This document shows, piece by piece, positions 27,963 to 37,464 of a stretch of 64,000 bases of DNA. Every line of letters starts with the position of its first letter. The stretch's first letter is position 1. Position numbers and translations under genes: made by a program. The notes beneath the pieces were generated by a model. It searched no databases. It was not told where the DNA came from and was given only the letters and a program-made list of their open reading frames with translations. This DNA comes from Sphingomonas sp. 8AM (GTDB lineage Bacteria; Pseudomonadota; Alphaproteobacteria; Sphingomonadales; Sphingomonadaceae): assembly GCF_902506455.1 (NCBI RefSeq), contig NZ_LR733844.1:1006863-1070862 (forward strand), in the 5' to 3' direction.

Positions 27963-29423
27963 TCACCGCGGCCGATAGGCGATCCGCGCCGCGCCCTCGG
28001 CGCGCACCGGCAGGAACAGGCCTGCGCCGGTCACCTGCAGCCGGCCGGTCGAGACGCGCGTCACGTCGGTCGACAGGAAGAAATCGCCTTCCTGCCGTGC
28101 ACCGATCGCGGCCTGTGCCTTGGCCAGGACCTGCTGGTAATCGGGCGCGAAATCGTGCTGCAACGCCAGCGCCACCGCCTGCTGAACCTGCGTCGCGTCG
28201 AGCAGGCTGACGATCAGGTCGACCGCATCCGAATCGGTATCCGCCGCGAGCTGCACGTCGCGCGCGCGCACCAGTTGCGAATTCTCCTCGTTATAGGGCT
28301 GCGCCGTCAGCCATGCCTCGCCGCTGGTCGCCGGAAAGCGGCGGTCGCGCGGCATCACGCGCGCGGTGACGCCCACCGCCAGCCGGTTGTTGGCTGTGGC
28401 ATAGACCGTCACCTTGCCGAACGCGACATCGACCGGCCCGACACCGGTCAGCGAGATGCCTCTGGCGGCCAGCTTGCGCAGCGTGCGCAGCACGACCGGT
28501 TCGAGCTGCGCGAAATCGGCGAGCACCGGGATGAAGAAGCGCAAGCCTGGCTTTCCCGCCACGCGCGACGGCGGGGGAAGCGGGGCTGGCGTCGGGTCCG
28601 CCGGGCGCTTGCCGACGAACGTCTGCGTCAGCGCCTCGGCCGCCAGCGTCAATTGTAGCTCGCGCCCGGCGATCCGGTAACCGCCGACCCCCAACGCGCG
28701 CGGCATGACGCGCATCCACGCCGGGGGATTGCGCTTGCTGAGTTCGAGGACCGTAAAGCCGTGTTGCCATGCCCCCGCCAATTGCGTGCGCAGGTCGAGC
28801 TTCGCCACCTCGTCGGGCAGATCGCGCTCCAGCCTGGCGACCACGCGCTTCAGCTTCTGATCGGCACGGCTGGTGAAAGTGATCCGTTGCCCGGCGATCT
28901 CGATCCCCGGCGGCTCGCGCCAGTCATAGGCGAGGTCGAGCGTGGCGCGCGGCTGCCAGTTCCCGACGATCGCCAGCTTGCCGGTGGCGTGGACCAGCGC
29001 CCGGGCAGTCACCGTCTCGCCCAGCACCCCGCCGATGTCGCGGACGTGGATGACGGCGGAAACGGGCATGGTGATGTCGAGCCGCTCGCCGCGGCCTGCG
29101 ACACGGATCGCGCCGCGGGTCACTTGCCCGACGAGCCGGCAGCCCAGGTCGGGGGTCACCTTCACCTTGCCGATCCCGAGATTGACGCGCTTGCCCTTGA
29201 CGCACTTGTCGCGATGTTCGTCGATCGTCCACAACGTCTTGGGCGTGCGCTTGTCGAGCCCGCGTTCGAGCTGGTCGAGCCGTGCGGTCACCGGCACGAC
29301 GATCGTCGAGGTCTGATCGGGGAAGGGCGCGATCACGCTTTCGACACGCGGCGGCGCAGGGGAGGGCTCATGCCGCGCGCATCCCGCGGCGAGCAGCACG
29401 AAAATGAGCAACACGCGCCGCAC
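27963..29423 (-). CDS. DUF4403 lipoprotein
   Basis: This 486-residue protein matches the DUF4403 family, of unknown function. A GTG start at 29423 gives a classic lipoprotein signal with Cys15 in the lipobox LLAAGC and GGAG just upstream; starts at 29480 or 29495 would place 19 to 24 extra residues before it, with the outermost inside a family 2 repeat. The mature part contains repeated beta-rich segments (VSAVIHVRDIGGVLGETV and ARVMPRDRRFPATSGEAWLT) reminiscent of lipid-binding folds, but that similarity is an impression only. Confidence 0.82.
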   Translation of the reverse strand: MRRVLLIFVLLAAGCARHEPSPAPPRVESVIAPFPDQTSTIVVPVTARLDQLERGLDKRTPKTLWTIDEHRDKCVKGKRVNLGIGKVKVTPDLGCRLVGQVTRGAIRVAGRGERLDITMPVSAVIHVRDIGGVLGETVTARALVHATGKLAIVGNWQPRATLDLAYDWREPPGIEIAGQRITFTSRADQKLKRVVARLERDLPDEVAKLDLRTQLAGAWQHGFTVLELSKRNPPAWMRVMPRALGVGGYRIAGRELQLTLAAEALTQTFVGKRPADPTPAPLPPPSRVAGKPGLRFFIPVLADFAQLEPVVLRTLRKLAARGISLTGVGPVDVAFGKVTVYATANNRLAVGVTARVMPRDRRFPATSGEAWLTAQPYNEENSQLVRARDVQLAADTDSDAVDLIVSLLDATQVQQAVALALQHDFAPDYQQVLAKAQAAIGARQEGDFFLSTDVTRVSTGRLQVTGAGLFLPVRAEGAARIAYRPR

Positions 29424-29490
29424 GCCGGTCTCCGACCCCTGAGTGACGTTACCAATCCGTAACGACCGGTTTTGATCCATGTTACCGTTT

Positions 29491-29566
29491 GTCATTACCG
29501 GCGTAGCGAAGCAATCCAGGGCGTGCTGATCCGGCCCTCAATAGCTTCGCTACGTTCGCAGTGACG
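29491..29566. repeat. Dispersed palindromic repeat, family 2
   Basis: It runs from GTCATTACCGGCGTAGCGAA to TACGTTCGCAGTGACG, with a GCAATCCAG left inner arm and a mutated right inner arm (CAATAGC). It separates the lipoprotein gene from pit. Confidence 0.75.
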
Positions 29567-29581
29567 GTGGAGCTTTGAGCC

Positions 29582-30595
29582 CTAGAACAGCAACGTCGTC
29601 GAATAGACCAGTGCACCGACGACGGCCGACGCGGGAATGGTGATGACCCATGCCACGACGACGTTCTTCGCGACGCCCCAGCGCACCGCCGAAGCACGCC
29701 GCGATACGCCCGCACCGATGATCGATCCGGTGATCGTATGGGTCGTCGACACCGGAATGCCCAGCGTCGAGGCGCTGAACACCACGATCGACCCGGCCAG
29801 CGAGGCGCTGAACCCCTGATGCTGCGACAGCCGCGTGATCCGCGAGCCCATCGTCTCGATGATCCGCCAGCCGCCGGTCATCGTGCCGAGCGCGATCGCA
29901 ATATAGCAACTGATCGCCACCCAGTGCGGCACCTCGAACGGCCCGGTCAAATAGCCGGTCGAATAGAGCAGGACGGTGATGATCCCCATCGTCTTCTGCG
30001 CGTCGTTGAGCCCGTGGCTCAGCGAATAGGCCGCCGAGGAGGCCAGATGCAGCGCGCGGAAGCTGCGTTCCGCCTGCGGGGCGGTCGAGCGGCGCAGCGC
30101 CCAGCTCGACAGCAGCATCACCGCCATCGCCAGGAACATGCCGATCACCGGCGACAGCACGATCGCCAGCAGCGTCTTGTTGAGCCCGGCCCATTTCACA
30201 CCGGTCATCCCGGCGTGCGCCACGCCCGCGCCGATCAGCCCGCCGACCAGTGCATGGCTGCTCGATGAGGGAATGCCCTTGAGCCAGGTGATGACGTTCC
30301 ACGACATCGCCCCGCCCAGCGCGCCGAAGATCACCGCGGGGGTGATGACGTCCTTGTCGATAAGGCCCTTGCCGATCGTCTCGGCGACGGCATGTAGGCT
30401 CGGGAAAGCAAGCGTCAGGAAATAGGCGGCGAAGTTGAAGAAGGCAGCGAACAGGACCGCCTGCACCGGCGACAGCAGCCGCGTCGCGACCACCGTTGCG
30501 ATCGAATTGGCGGCGTCGTGCAGCCCGTTGAGATAGTCGAACGCGAGTGCGACCAGGATCAGGCCGACCAGCAACGGAAAGGCGAGTTCGTGCAT
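29582..30595 (-). CDS. pit: Low-affinity inorganic phosphate transporter, PiT family
   Basis: This 337-residue membrane protein has about ten membrane segments and the two PiT signatures: FDYLNGLHDAANSIATVVATR near the N-terminus and SHGLNDAQKTMGII in the second half, plus GIPSSSSHALVGGLIG and GIPVSTTHTITGSIIG. It imports metal-phosphate with protons. It starts 18 bases after the DUF47 gene, forming the widespread DUF47-pit operon. Confidence 0.95.
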   Translation of the reverse strand: MHELAFPLLVGLILVALAFDYLNGLHDAANSIATVVATRLLSPVQAVLFAAFFNFAAYFLTLAFPSLHAVAETIGKGLIDKDVITPAVIFGALGGAMSWNVITWLKGIPSSSSHALVGGLIGAGVAHAGMTGVKWAGLNKTLLAIVLSPVIGMFLAMAVMLLSSWALRRSTAPQAERSFRALHLASSAAYSLSHGLNDAQKTMGIITVLLYSTGYLTGPFEVPHWVAISCYIAIALGTMTGGWRIIETMGSRITRLSQHQGFSASLAGSIVVFSASTLGIPVSTTHTITGSIIGAGVSRRASAVRWGVAKNVVVAWVITIPASAVVGALVYSTTLLF

Positions 30596-30613
30596 GGGTG
30601 CGTCGACCGGGCG

Positions 30614-31258
30614 TCAGGCGTGGTCGATGACGATGCCGTCGATCTCGTCGGCGACATCCTCGAAGGCATCGAGGATCCGCTCCAGATGCTTGTAGATTTC
30701 ACGCTCGACAACGAAACGCAGCGTGTCGTTCTTGCCATATTGCTCCAGCGAGCGGCGCAGTCCGGCGGCGTGGCAATCGTCGGCGCGGCCTTCCAGCCGG
30801 ATCAGCTGCTCGGTCAGTTCGTGCAGACGCGGGCCGTTGCGGCTGACGTCGCGCAGCAGCGGCATCGCCTCGACCGCCAGCCCGGCGGCATCGACCGCCG
30901 CCTGCGCCATCTCGCGCATCTCGGGGGCATATTCGGTCAGTCCGTACAGGTCGATCGCCGAGGCGGCGGCGTACATTTCGTCGATCGTGTCGTCCAGCGC
31001 GCCGATCAGCGCAGTGATCGCGCCACGATCGAACGGCGTCAGAAACGTCGCGCGGACGCTTTTCAGCACGTCGCGCGTGATCTCATCGGCCTCATTCTCG
31101 CGCTTGTTGATCTCCACGAGCAGCGCGGGCCGTTCCGGCCCGCCCTCCAGCAGCTTCGCAGTGGCGCGCGCGGCGGCCAGGCCGATTGCGGCATGTCCTT
31201 CGAATTGCTCGAAGAAATTGCCGGTCTTCGGCAACAGTCGCTGGAACCAGGCGAACAT
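30614..31258 (-). CDS. DUF47 family protein, Pit accessory (PhoU-like)
   Basis: This 214-residue all-helical protein matches the DUF47/PhoU-like family (MFAWFQRLLPKTGNFFEQF, KRENEADEITRDVL, TPFDRGAITALIGALDDTIDEM). Such proteins are encoded with Pit transporters and are thought to regulate them. ATG 31258 is the conserved start; an in-frame upstream start at 31327 adds unrelated residues. A near-perfect dyad lies 84 bases upstream. Confidence 0.92.
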   Translation of the reverse strand: MFAWFQRLLPKTGNFFEQFEGHAAIGLAAARATAKLLEGGPERPALLVEINKRENEADEITRDVLKSVRATFLTPFDRGAITALIGALDDTIDEMYAAASAIDLYGLTEYAPEMREMAQAAVDAAGLAVEAMPLLRDVSRNGPRLHELTEQLIRLEGRADDCHAAGLRRSLEQYGKNDTLRFVVEREIYKHLERILDAFEDVADEIDGIVIDHA

Positions 31259-31341
31259 CAAACTCCATCCCGAACGTTTTGCAAGAATAGACGCGCCGCC
31301 CCAAGCACGAACGTGCCGGGACGCCAAGCCGGCCCGTGCAC

Positions 31342-31364
31342 GTCATGTAAGACAATTACGTGAC
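31342..31364. promoter_or_regulatory. Dyad upstream of the DUF47-pit operon
   Basis: Half-sites GTCATGTAA and TTACGTGAC pair in eight of nine positions around a 5-base spacer. Read on the minus strand, the region also resembles two PHO-box half-sites (GTCAC and TTGTC elements), so PhoB or another regulator could bind here. Confidence 0.4.
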
Positions 31365-31443
31365 TCCGGGGCTGCGGCAGGCGCATTCCGTCTCCCGTGC
31401 CGACCGCCGCCGTCCCCGATCGGGATAGCGTGCGGGAACCGGC

Positions 31444-33747
31444 TTATCCGTGCCCGTACCAGATCGGCGCGCTGCCGAACAGCGTCGCGGCGTCGGTGTG
31501 ATGACCCGAACTGAAGGTGATATGCGTGTCGGCCCCGGGTCGCTGGCCATGAAGCGCGACCGCGACCCGCAGCACGCGCCCGCCGTGCCGCCGCTCGAAC
31601 GCCAGCACGTGCGCCGCACCCGGTCCTACGACCTGAGCGGGCGTATAGTCGCCGGCCGCGAACAGCGCCGGATCGTCGCGCCGCAGCCGCAGCAGATCGG
31701 CGATCAGCCGCAGCTTGGCCGGCGCGTCGCCCGCGAGGGCACCGCGGCGCGCGTCGTAATCGACCGGCCGGCGGTTGTCGGGATCGACGAGGCTGAGGTC
31801 GGCGAACTCGGTCCCCTGATACATATCCGGGACCCCCGGCACGGTATAGCGGAGCAGCACCTGCGCCAGCGCATTGTCGTGCGCGGTCGCGTCGAGCATC
31901 GCGACGGTCTTCGCGATCAGCGCCAGCGCCTCGGCATCGCCGGGCAAGGCCTTGACCAATGCGGCCGCGGCGGCCTCATACTCTTCGTCGGGCGCTTCCC
32001 ATGAGGACCGCAGCTTCGCCTCGCGAAGCGCCTTCTGCTGCCACGCCGTAACGCGTTCGACGAACTCCGGGGTCGCGCCATCCTCGGGCCACGCGCCGAC
32101 CAGCGTCTGAAAAAGCATGTAGCGGTCGGCATCGTCTACCCCGCCGTCGTTGCGCTCCAGCCACGTCAGCGCCGCTTCACGCCATGCGTCGGTATGCGCG
32201 CTGATCGCGGCGAGCCGCGCGCGCGTATCCTCGCCACGCTTGTGGTCGTGGGTGGCGGTGGTCAGCATTGCGTGCGGCACGTCGCGCGCGCGTCCCTGCA
32301 TCAACGCGTGAAAGTCGGCGGGCGACATCCCCATCCGCTCCGCATCGAAGCCAACGTCGTTGCGCGACAGCAAGCGGCCGTAGCGATAGAAGCCGGTATC
32401 CTCGACCGCCTTGGCCGCGATCGGCGCGGAGAGTTGCTGGAAACGCCGCACCGCCTCGGCGGTTTCCGGCGGTCCGTCACCCGCCAGCCACGCCAGCACC
32501 AGATCGACGACGTGCGCCTCGCCGGGCGGGATCAATTCGGCGACCCGCGTGCGTGCCTCGGCGCGGATCGCGTCGTCGCTGGCGGGCGCATCGGGGCCAT
32601 AGGTGCGATAGACCGGGAACACCCATAGCAGCCGCTCGATCGCACGACGCAGCATCGCCGCGGTGACCCCCTCGGGCGCGACCGCGTGGAAGGCAGCGAC
32701 GCACGCGTCGAGCTGCCCGCTGAATTGCCACGACAGCAAATCCTGTCGCGCCTGAAACTCCTCGGGCTCGAACGACGCGCTGCGCCCGCTGATCTCTTCC
32801 CACAAGGCGCCGAGCGCGTCGGCGCCGGCGGGATCGTGGAGCAGGCTCGCGACCTGTTCCATGAAGTCGTAGCCGCTGGTGCCGTCGACCCCCCAGCCGA
32901 GCGGCTGCGGCTCACCGGCGGCGAGGATCTTCTCGATCACGATCCACGCGCCGTCGTCGAGCCGCGCGCGCAACGCGCGGCAATAGCCGATCGGATCGGT
33001 CAGCCCGTCGACGTGATCGACGCGCACCCCGTCGATCAGCCCTTCGTCGTGCAGCCGGAAATACAGCGCATGCGTCTTCTCGAACACCGCCGGGTCCTCG
33101 ATCCGCACCCCCGCCAGCTCGTTGATCGAGAAAAACCGCCGCCAGTTCAGCTCGTCGTTCGCGACCCGCCAGTAAGCGAGCCGGTAATGCTGGCGCGCGA
33201 GCAGGTCGGCGAGCGGCAGCGCGTCGGCCTCGCCCTGATCCGCATCGCGCAGGGGAAAGCGATGCTCGCCATAGGCGACGATCGTCCAGCGCCCGTCGTG
33301 CCGCTCCAGCGTCAGGTCGCCGTTCGACAGCGCTTCGGACAAGGGCGCGCCGAGCACCGGCAGCACGACGCGCTCGCGCCAGTCGATGTCGAACACCGCG
33401 GCGTGCTCGCTCTCCGGCCCTCGCGCCAGCACGTCCCGCCACCAGGCGTTGCTGTCGCCCGCGACTCCCATGTGGTTGGGCACGATGTCGATGATGATGC
33501 CCATCCCGCGCGCGCGCAGCGCCGCGACCAGCGACCGGAACGCCGCCTCGCCGCCCAGCTCGGGGTTGATCGTCGTCGGATCGACCACGTCATAGCCGTG
33601 CGTCGAGCCCGGCGCCGCGGTGGTGACCGGCGAGGCATAGACGTGGCTGATGCCGAGATCGTCGAGATACGGCACCAGCGCCTCGGCAGCGGCGAAGGTG
33701 AAGCCGTCATGGAACTGCAATCGATAGGTGGCGCGGGGCGTCGTCAT
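31444..33747 (-). CDS. treY: Maltooligosyl trehalose synthase
   Basis: This 767-residue GH13 enzyme converts the reducing end of a maltooligosaccharide to an alpha,alpha-1,1 (trehalose) bond. The start TYRLQFHDGFTFAAA, SPVTTAAPGSTHGYDVVDPTTINPELGG, VPNHMGV, VDGLTDPIGY and ATHDHKRGEDTRARLA are characteristic. Its ATG overlaps the malQ stop (ATGA), so it is coupled to malQ. TreZ, encoded upstream in the same cluster, then releases trehalose. Confidence 0.95.
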   Translation of the reverse strand: MTTPRATYRLQFHDGFTFAAAEALVPYLDDLGISHVYASPVTTAAPGSTHGYDVVDPTTINPELGGEAAFRSLVAALRARGMGIIIDIVPNHMGVAGDSNAWWRDVLARGPESEHAAVFDIDWRERVVLPVLGAPLSEALSNGDLTLERHDGRWTIVAYGEHRFPLRDADQGEADALPLADLLARQHYRLAYWRVANDELNWRRFFSINELAGVRIEDPAVFEKTHALYFRLHDEGLIDGVRVDHVDGLTDPIGYCRALRARLDDGAWIVIEKILAAGEPQPLGWGVDGTSGYDFMEQVASLLHDPAGADALGALWEEISGRSASFEPEEFQARQDLLSWQFSGQLDACVAAFHAVAPEGVTAAMLRRAIERLLWVFPVYRTYGPDAPASDDAIRAEARTRVAELIPPGEAHVVDLVLAWLAGDGPPETAEAVRRFQQLSAPIAAKAVEDTGFYRYGRLLSRNDVGFDAERMGMSPADFHALMQGRARDVPHAMLTTATHDHKRGEDTRARLAAISAHTDAWREAALTWLERNDGGVDDADRYMLFQTLVGAWPEDGATPEFVERVTAWQQKALREAKLRSSWEAPDEEYEAAAAALVKALPGDAEALALIAKTVAMLDATAHDNALAQVLLRYTVPGVPDMYQGTEFADLSLVDPDNRRPVDYDARRGALAGDAPAKLRLIADLLRLRRDDPALFAAGDYTPAQVVGPGAAHVLAFERRHGGRVLRVAVALHGQRPGADTHITFSSGHHTDAATLFGSAPIWYGHG

Positions 33748-35603
33748 GCGTGTCTCTCCGCGTTGAGCAGGGCGATGCGGCGCGCGACGTCGCGGCGCGC
33801 CAGCAGGGCGGGGGTGGGCGCGTCCATCCGCCGCCGCCAATTGGGATGTTCGTCGATCGTGCCGGGAAGGTTGGGCTGTTCCTCCAGCGCGAGCAGATCC
33901 TCGAGCGGCACGATCGCCAGCGGGCAGGGTGCGCTCGCGACATGTGCGATCATCGCGTCGACCGGCGGCGCGGCCGGCGGGTCGCCGGGCTTGTCCATCG
34001 CCTTCCACAAGGCGGTACGCTCGGTAGCGCGGCGCGCGCGATCCGCGCCGCTGCGCCCGAGCTGCTCCGCCCAGTCGATGTCGCGGCCCTTCCACCAGCC
34101 GGCGAGCGTCGGCGTGTCGTGTGTCCCGGTCATCGCCACTGCCGCCTCGTCCCAGTCGGCAGGCGGGACGAACCCGCCCTTGGCATCGCGCTCGAACGGC
34201 AGCACCCGCATGCCGAGCATACAGCGCTCGGCAAGCGTGTCGCGGAAGCCGGGCGGAACGGTGCCGAGGTCCTCGGCGATCACCACCGCGTCGGCGCGTT
34301 GCGCCTCGATCGCGACGATCCGGCGGAGATGCTCGCCGGGCATCCGCAGATATGCGCCCTCGCTCGCGCTTTCGCCCGCCGGGATAACCCACAAGCGTTC
34401 CAGCCCCAGCGCATGGTCGATCCGTATCCCGCCGGCGTGCGCGAGCGCGACGCGCAGCGTTTCGATGAACGCGCGGAAGCCGGTGCGCTGCATCGCGAAC
34501 GGGTCGAGCGCGGTGATCCCCCAATTCTGTCCGTCCGGCCCGAGCGGATCGGGTGGCGCGCCGACCGTCAGCCCGGTCAGCAGTTCGTCGCGCGCGCTCC
34601 ACGCATGGCTGCCCCCGGCGTCCATCCCGACCGCGAGGTCGGCGACGATGCCGGTCGCCATCCGCTCCTTCGCAGTGCGCTGCGCGGTCGCCAGCCCGAG
34701 ATCCACGAGCCATTGCAGGAAGGCGTAGAAGGCGACCTCGCGCTCATGCTCGGCGGCGAAGCGGATCACCGCCTCGCCGTTCGGGTCGTGGTAGGCGGGC
34801 CAGTCCTGCCAGCCATGCCCTCCCAGCGCCGCATGAAGCGCGTCGAACCGCGCATGTGCCTCCAGCGCCGTACCGCGCTGGCGGCGATAGGCGCGCGCCG
34901 CCGACAGCGCGCTTTCGCTCGCCAGCTCGAAGGCGGTGCGCAGGTGCGCGATCCGCTCGCGCGCCGCCTGCGGCCAGTCTATCAACGCGGAGGCGCGGGC
35001 CGGGGGCAGCGGCACGCCGATCAGCGCCGGATCGGCAAGCAGCACATTGTGGAACAACCGCGTCGACGGCGAATAGGGGCTGAAGCGCGTCGGATCGGCG
35101 GGGAACAAAGCGTGGGTCGGGCTGATCGCCAGCGCCTGCGCCCCGATACGCGCGAATGACGCGGCGGCCTCGACCAGCGCACCGGCATCGCCGAACGCGC
35201 TGTCGCTGCTCGCGCGCAGGCTCGGCACCTGCACCGCGACACCCCAGCCGCGCTTCGGCAGCGCGCAGCGGCGCGGGGCGATGGCGAGCGTATAGTCGCG
35301 CCCGCAGGCGTGGAGCCGGTGATAGCCGACGCGCTCGACCGGCGGCAGCGTGCCGTCGGCGGCGATCGTCAGCGCGAGCCGGTTGCCGTCGTCGAGCAGC
35401 AGCTCGGCGTTGCCGGTCACGCCGTCCGGCAACTCGATCGCCCGCCCGGCATCGGCGGAGAGGAACGGCACCTCCGGCGCGGTCGTATCGAGGCAGGCGA
35501 GAATCGCCTCCAGCACCTCGTCGGCGACACGCTGTGGCTTGCCGTCCGCGTTCTCCCAGTCGCGTGACAAGCCGGCCGCGGCGGCGCGTTGCGAGATAGT
35601 CAT
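33744..35603 (-). CDS. malQ: 4-alpha-glucanotransferase
   Basis: This 619-residue GH77 amylomaltase transfers alpha-1,4-glucan segments. Motifs include FSPYSPSTRLFHN, GIRIDHALGLERLWVIPAG (catalytic Asp), VIAEDLGTVPP (catalytic Glu) and TGTHDTPTLAGWW. ATG 35603 is used; an in-frame start at 35720 lies in the family 3 repeat. In this cluster it would reshape the oligosaccharides left by GlgX into chains suited to TreY (inference). Confidence 0.94.
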   Translation of the reverse strand: MTISQRAAAAGLSRDWENADGKPQRVADEVLEAILACLDTTAPEVPFLSADAGRAIELPDGVTGNAELLLDDGNRLALTIAADGTLPPVERVGYHRLHACGRDYTLAIAPRRCALPKRGWGVAVQVPSLRASSDSAFGDAGALVEAAASFARIGAQALAISPTHALFPADPTRFSPYSPSTRLFHNVLLADPALIGVPLPPARASALIDWPQAARERIAHLRTAFELASESALSAARAYRRQRGTALEAHARFDALHAALGGHGWQDWPAYHDPNGEAVIRFAAEHEREVAFYAFLQWLVDLGLATAQRTAKERMATGIVADLAVGMDAGGSHAWSARDELLTGLTVGAPPDPLGPDGQNWGITALDPFAMQRTGFRAFIETLRVALAHAGGIRIDHALGLERLWVIPAGESASEGAYLRMPGEHLRRIVAIEAQRADAVVIAEDLGTVPPGFRDTLAERCMLGMRVLPFERDAKGGFVPPADWDEAAVAMTGTHDTPTLAGWWKGRDIDWAEQLGRSGADRARRATERTALWKAMDKPGDPPAAPPVDAMIAHVASAPCPLAIVPLEDLLALEEQPNLPGTIDEHPNWRRRMDAPTPALLARRDVARRIALLNAERHA

Positions 35604-35652
35604 GCGGGATACCCGACGCGAAGGGGTTGAAGAGGTCGCTGCTCCCGACTTA

Positions 35653-35751
35653 CCCGCCACCCCGGCGAACGCCGGGGTCCAGATACGGAACGCCCGTATA
35701 GAGTCTCGAGCGTCCCCCAACTGGGCCCCGGCCTCCGCCGGGGTGACGAGA
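35653..35751. repeat. Dispersed palindromic repeat, family 3
   Basis: Left arm ACCCCGGCGAACGCCGGGGT then CCAG; right arm CTGGGCCCCGGC then CTCCGCCGGGGTGACG. It lies between treZ and malQ within the putative operon. A second copy is at 60576-60667. Confidence 0.75.
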
Positions 35752-35760
35752 ATAAGGGCG

Positions 35761-37464
35761 TCACGCCTCGATCCACGCGACGAACCGCTCGCCCTCGACG
35801 AAGAGCGGGTCCGCCCCGCCCGGCAGCGTCGCGGGCTCGTCGCCCAGATCGATCGCGACCCCCAGCGTCGTCCCGTCGCCCAGCCGCCAGCGCGCGACCA
35901 CCGCCGCCTCGCCGAGCACCTGCGATCCGACCGACACCGCGCCGCTGAGAGGCGGCACGACGCGCTCGCGCCGCAGCGTCAGCAACTCGCGATAGAACCC
36001 ACGCCATTCGTCCGCTTCCGGCCCCGGCTGCGGCACCGACGTCTCGAACGTCGCCCTCGCATTGGGGTCGGGGATCCGCGCCCGCGCGTCCGGATCGGCG
36101 AAGGCATCGAACTTGGCGAATTCCTTCCGCCGCCCTTCGCGCACCGCATCGGCCAACTCGTCATGAAAGTCGGTGAAGAACAGGAACGGCGTCGCGCTCC
36201 CGTCCTCCTCGCCCATGAACAACAGCGGCACCTGCGGGCACAGCAGCAGCAGCGCGGTCGCCGCGCGCAGCTTCGCCTTGTCGGTCAGCGCGATCAGCCG
36301 CTCGCCCATCGCGCGGTTGCCGACCTGATCGTGGTTCTGGAGGAATGCGACGAACCGTGTCGGCGCGAGATGCGCGCTCGCGCTCCCGCGCGGCTTGCCG
36401 TCGTGGTTGGCCGAACCTTCACCCTGATAGATGAAGCCTTCGGCCAGACACCGCGCCAGCCGCTCGGCCGGGCGATCCGCGAAGTCGGCGTAATAGGCGC
36501 TGGTCTCGCCGGTCAGCAGGACGTGCATGACATTGTGGAAGTCGTCGTTCCACTGCGCATCGAACCCGCCGTCGCGCAGCCGCGCGGCGTCATTCTCTTC
36601 ATTCTCCAGCACGAGGTGGACGTGCCGGTCGGGCAGCGCCGCGCGGATCTCCGCCGCCATCGCGTCCAGGAACGCGGGATTGCCGATCGCGTGCACCGCA
36701 TCGAAGCGCAGCCCGTCGATGCGATAGTCGCGCAGCCACATCAGCGCATTGTCGACGAAAAATCGCGCTACGGGCTCGCGCCCGACCGCCACCGCGCCGC
36801 CCCACGGGGTATGCACATCGGCATCGAAGAAGCCGGCCGCATAGGCGCCCAGATAATTCCCGTCAGGCCCGAAGTGATTATAGACCACGTCGAGGAACAC
36901 GCTGATACCCAGCCCGTGTGCGGTGTCGACCAGCCGCCGCAGCTCGGCGGGCGATCCGTACTCCTCCTGCACCGCATAGGGCAGCACGCCGTCGTAACCC
37001 CAGCCGCGCGTGCCCCCGAACGCGCCGACCGGCATCAGCTCGATCGCGGTGATCCCCGCCGCGGCGATCGCCGGCAACCGCTCGATCACCCCCGCAAATC
37101 CGCCAAGCGTCCCGGCGTGACATTCCAGAATGACCATCTCGTGCCACGCGCGGCCACACCACTCGGGATGCTGCCAATCGTAGCGGGTTTCCGGAACGAC
37201 GCTCCACCCGTGCACGCCGCCAGACTGGATTCGCGACGCCGGGTCCGGCACCACCTGCTCGCCGATACGGAAGCGATAGCGCGCGCCCGGTCCCTCGGCG
37301 CGGTCGAGCGCGTACCAGCCATCCGCGCCACGCTCCATCGCCGCCGCGTCCGCGCCGTCGATCTCCAGCGTCACGCCATCTGCATCGGGTGCCCACAAAT
37401 GGAAGCGCGTGCCGCCGCCCGCCAGCGGCTCCGGGCCCCAGCGCGTCACGGCGCGCTCGTCCAT
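35761..37464 (-). CDS. treZ: Maltooligosyl trehalose trehalohydrolase
   Basis: This 567-residue GH13 enzyme cleaves trehalose from maltooligosyl trehalose. It has an N-terminal carbohydrate-binding sandwich (WGPEPLAGGGTRFHLWAPDA), a HAGTLGGF motif corresponding to the TreZ HxGTF signature, DVVYNHFGPDGNYL, GLRFDAVHAI (nucleophile Asp), LVLENEEND (acid Glu) and LQNHDQVGNRA. The start overlaps the end of glgX by 19 bases. Confidence 0.94.
   Translation of the reverse strand: MDERAVTRWGPEPLAGGGTRFHLWAPDADGVTLEIDGADAAAMERGADGWYALDRAEGPGARYRFRIGEQVVPDPASRIQSGGVHGWSVVPETRYDWQHPEWCGRAWHEMVILECHAGTLGGFAGVIERLPAIAAAGITAIELMPVGAFGGTRGWGYDGVLPYAVQEEYGSPAELRRLVDTAHGLGISVFLDVVYNHFGPDGNYLGAYAAGFFDADVHTPWGGAVAVGREPVARFFVDNALMWLRDYRIDGLRFDAVHAIGNPAFLDAMAAEIRAALPDRHVHLVLENEENDAARLRDGGFDAQWNDDFHNVMHVLLTGETSAYYADFADRPAERLARCLAEGFIYQGEGSANHDGKPRGSASAHLAPTRFVAFLQNHDQVGNRAMGERLIALTDKAKLRAATALLLLCPQVPLLFMGEEDGSATPFLFFTDFHDELADAVREGRRKEFAKFDAFADPDARARIPDPNARATFETSVPQPGPEADEWRGFYRELLTLRRERVVPPLSGAVSVGSQVLGEAAVVARWRLGDGTTLGVAIDLGDEPATLPGGADPLFVEGERFVAWIEA

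Noticed and set aside
27917..28210. Small plus-strand frame near 27923-28210
   Set aside because: It lies antisense to the DUF4403 gene and its translation is Arg/Pro/Ala-rich without any motif.
31759..34713. Extended version of TreY reaching 34713
   Set aside because: The upstream part translates the wrong frame of malQ; the TreY signature begins at ATG 33747.
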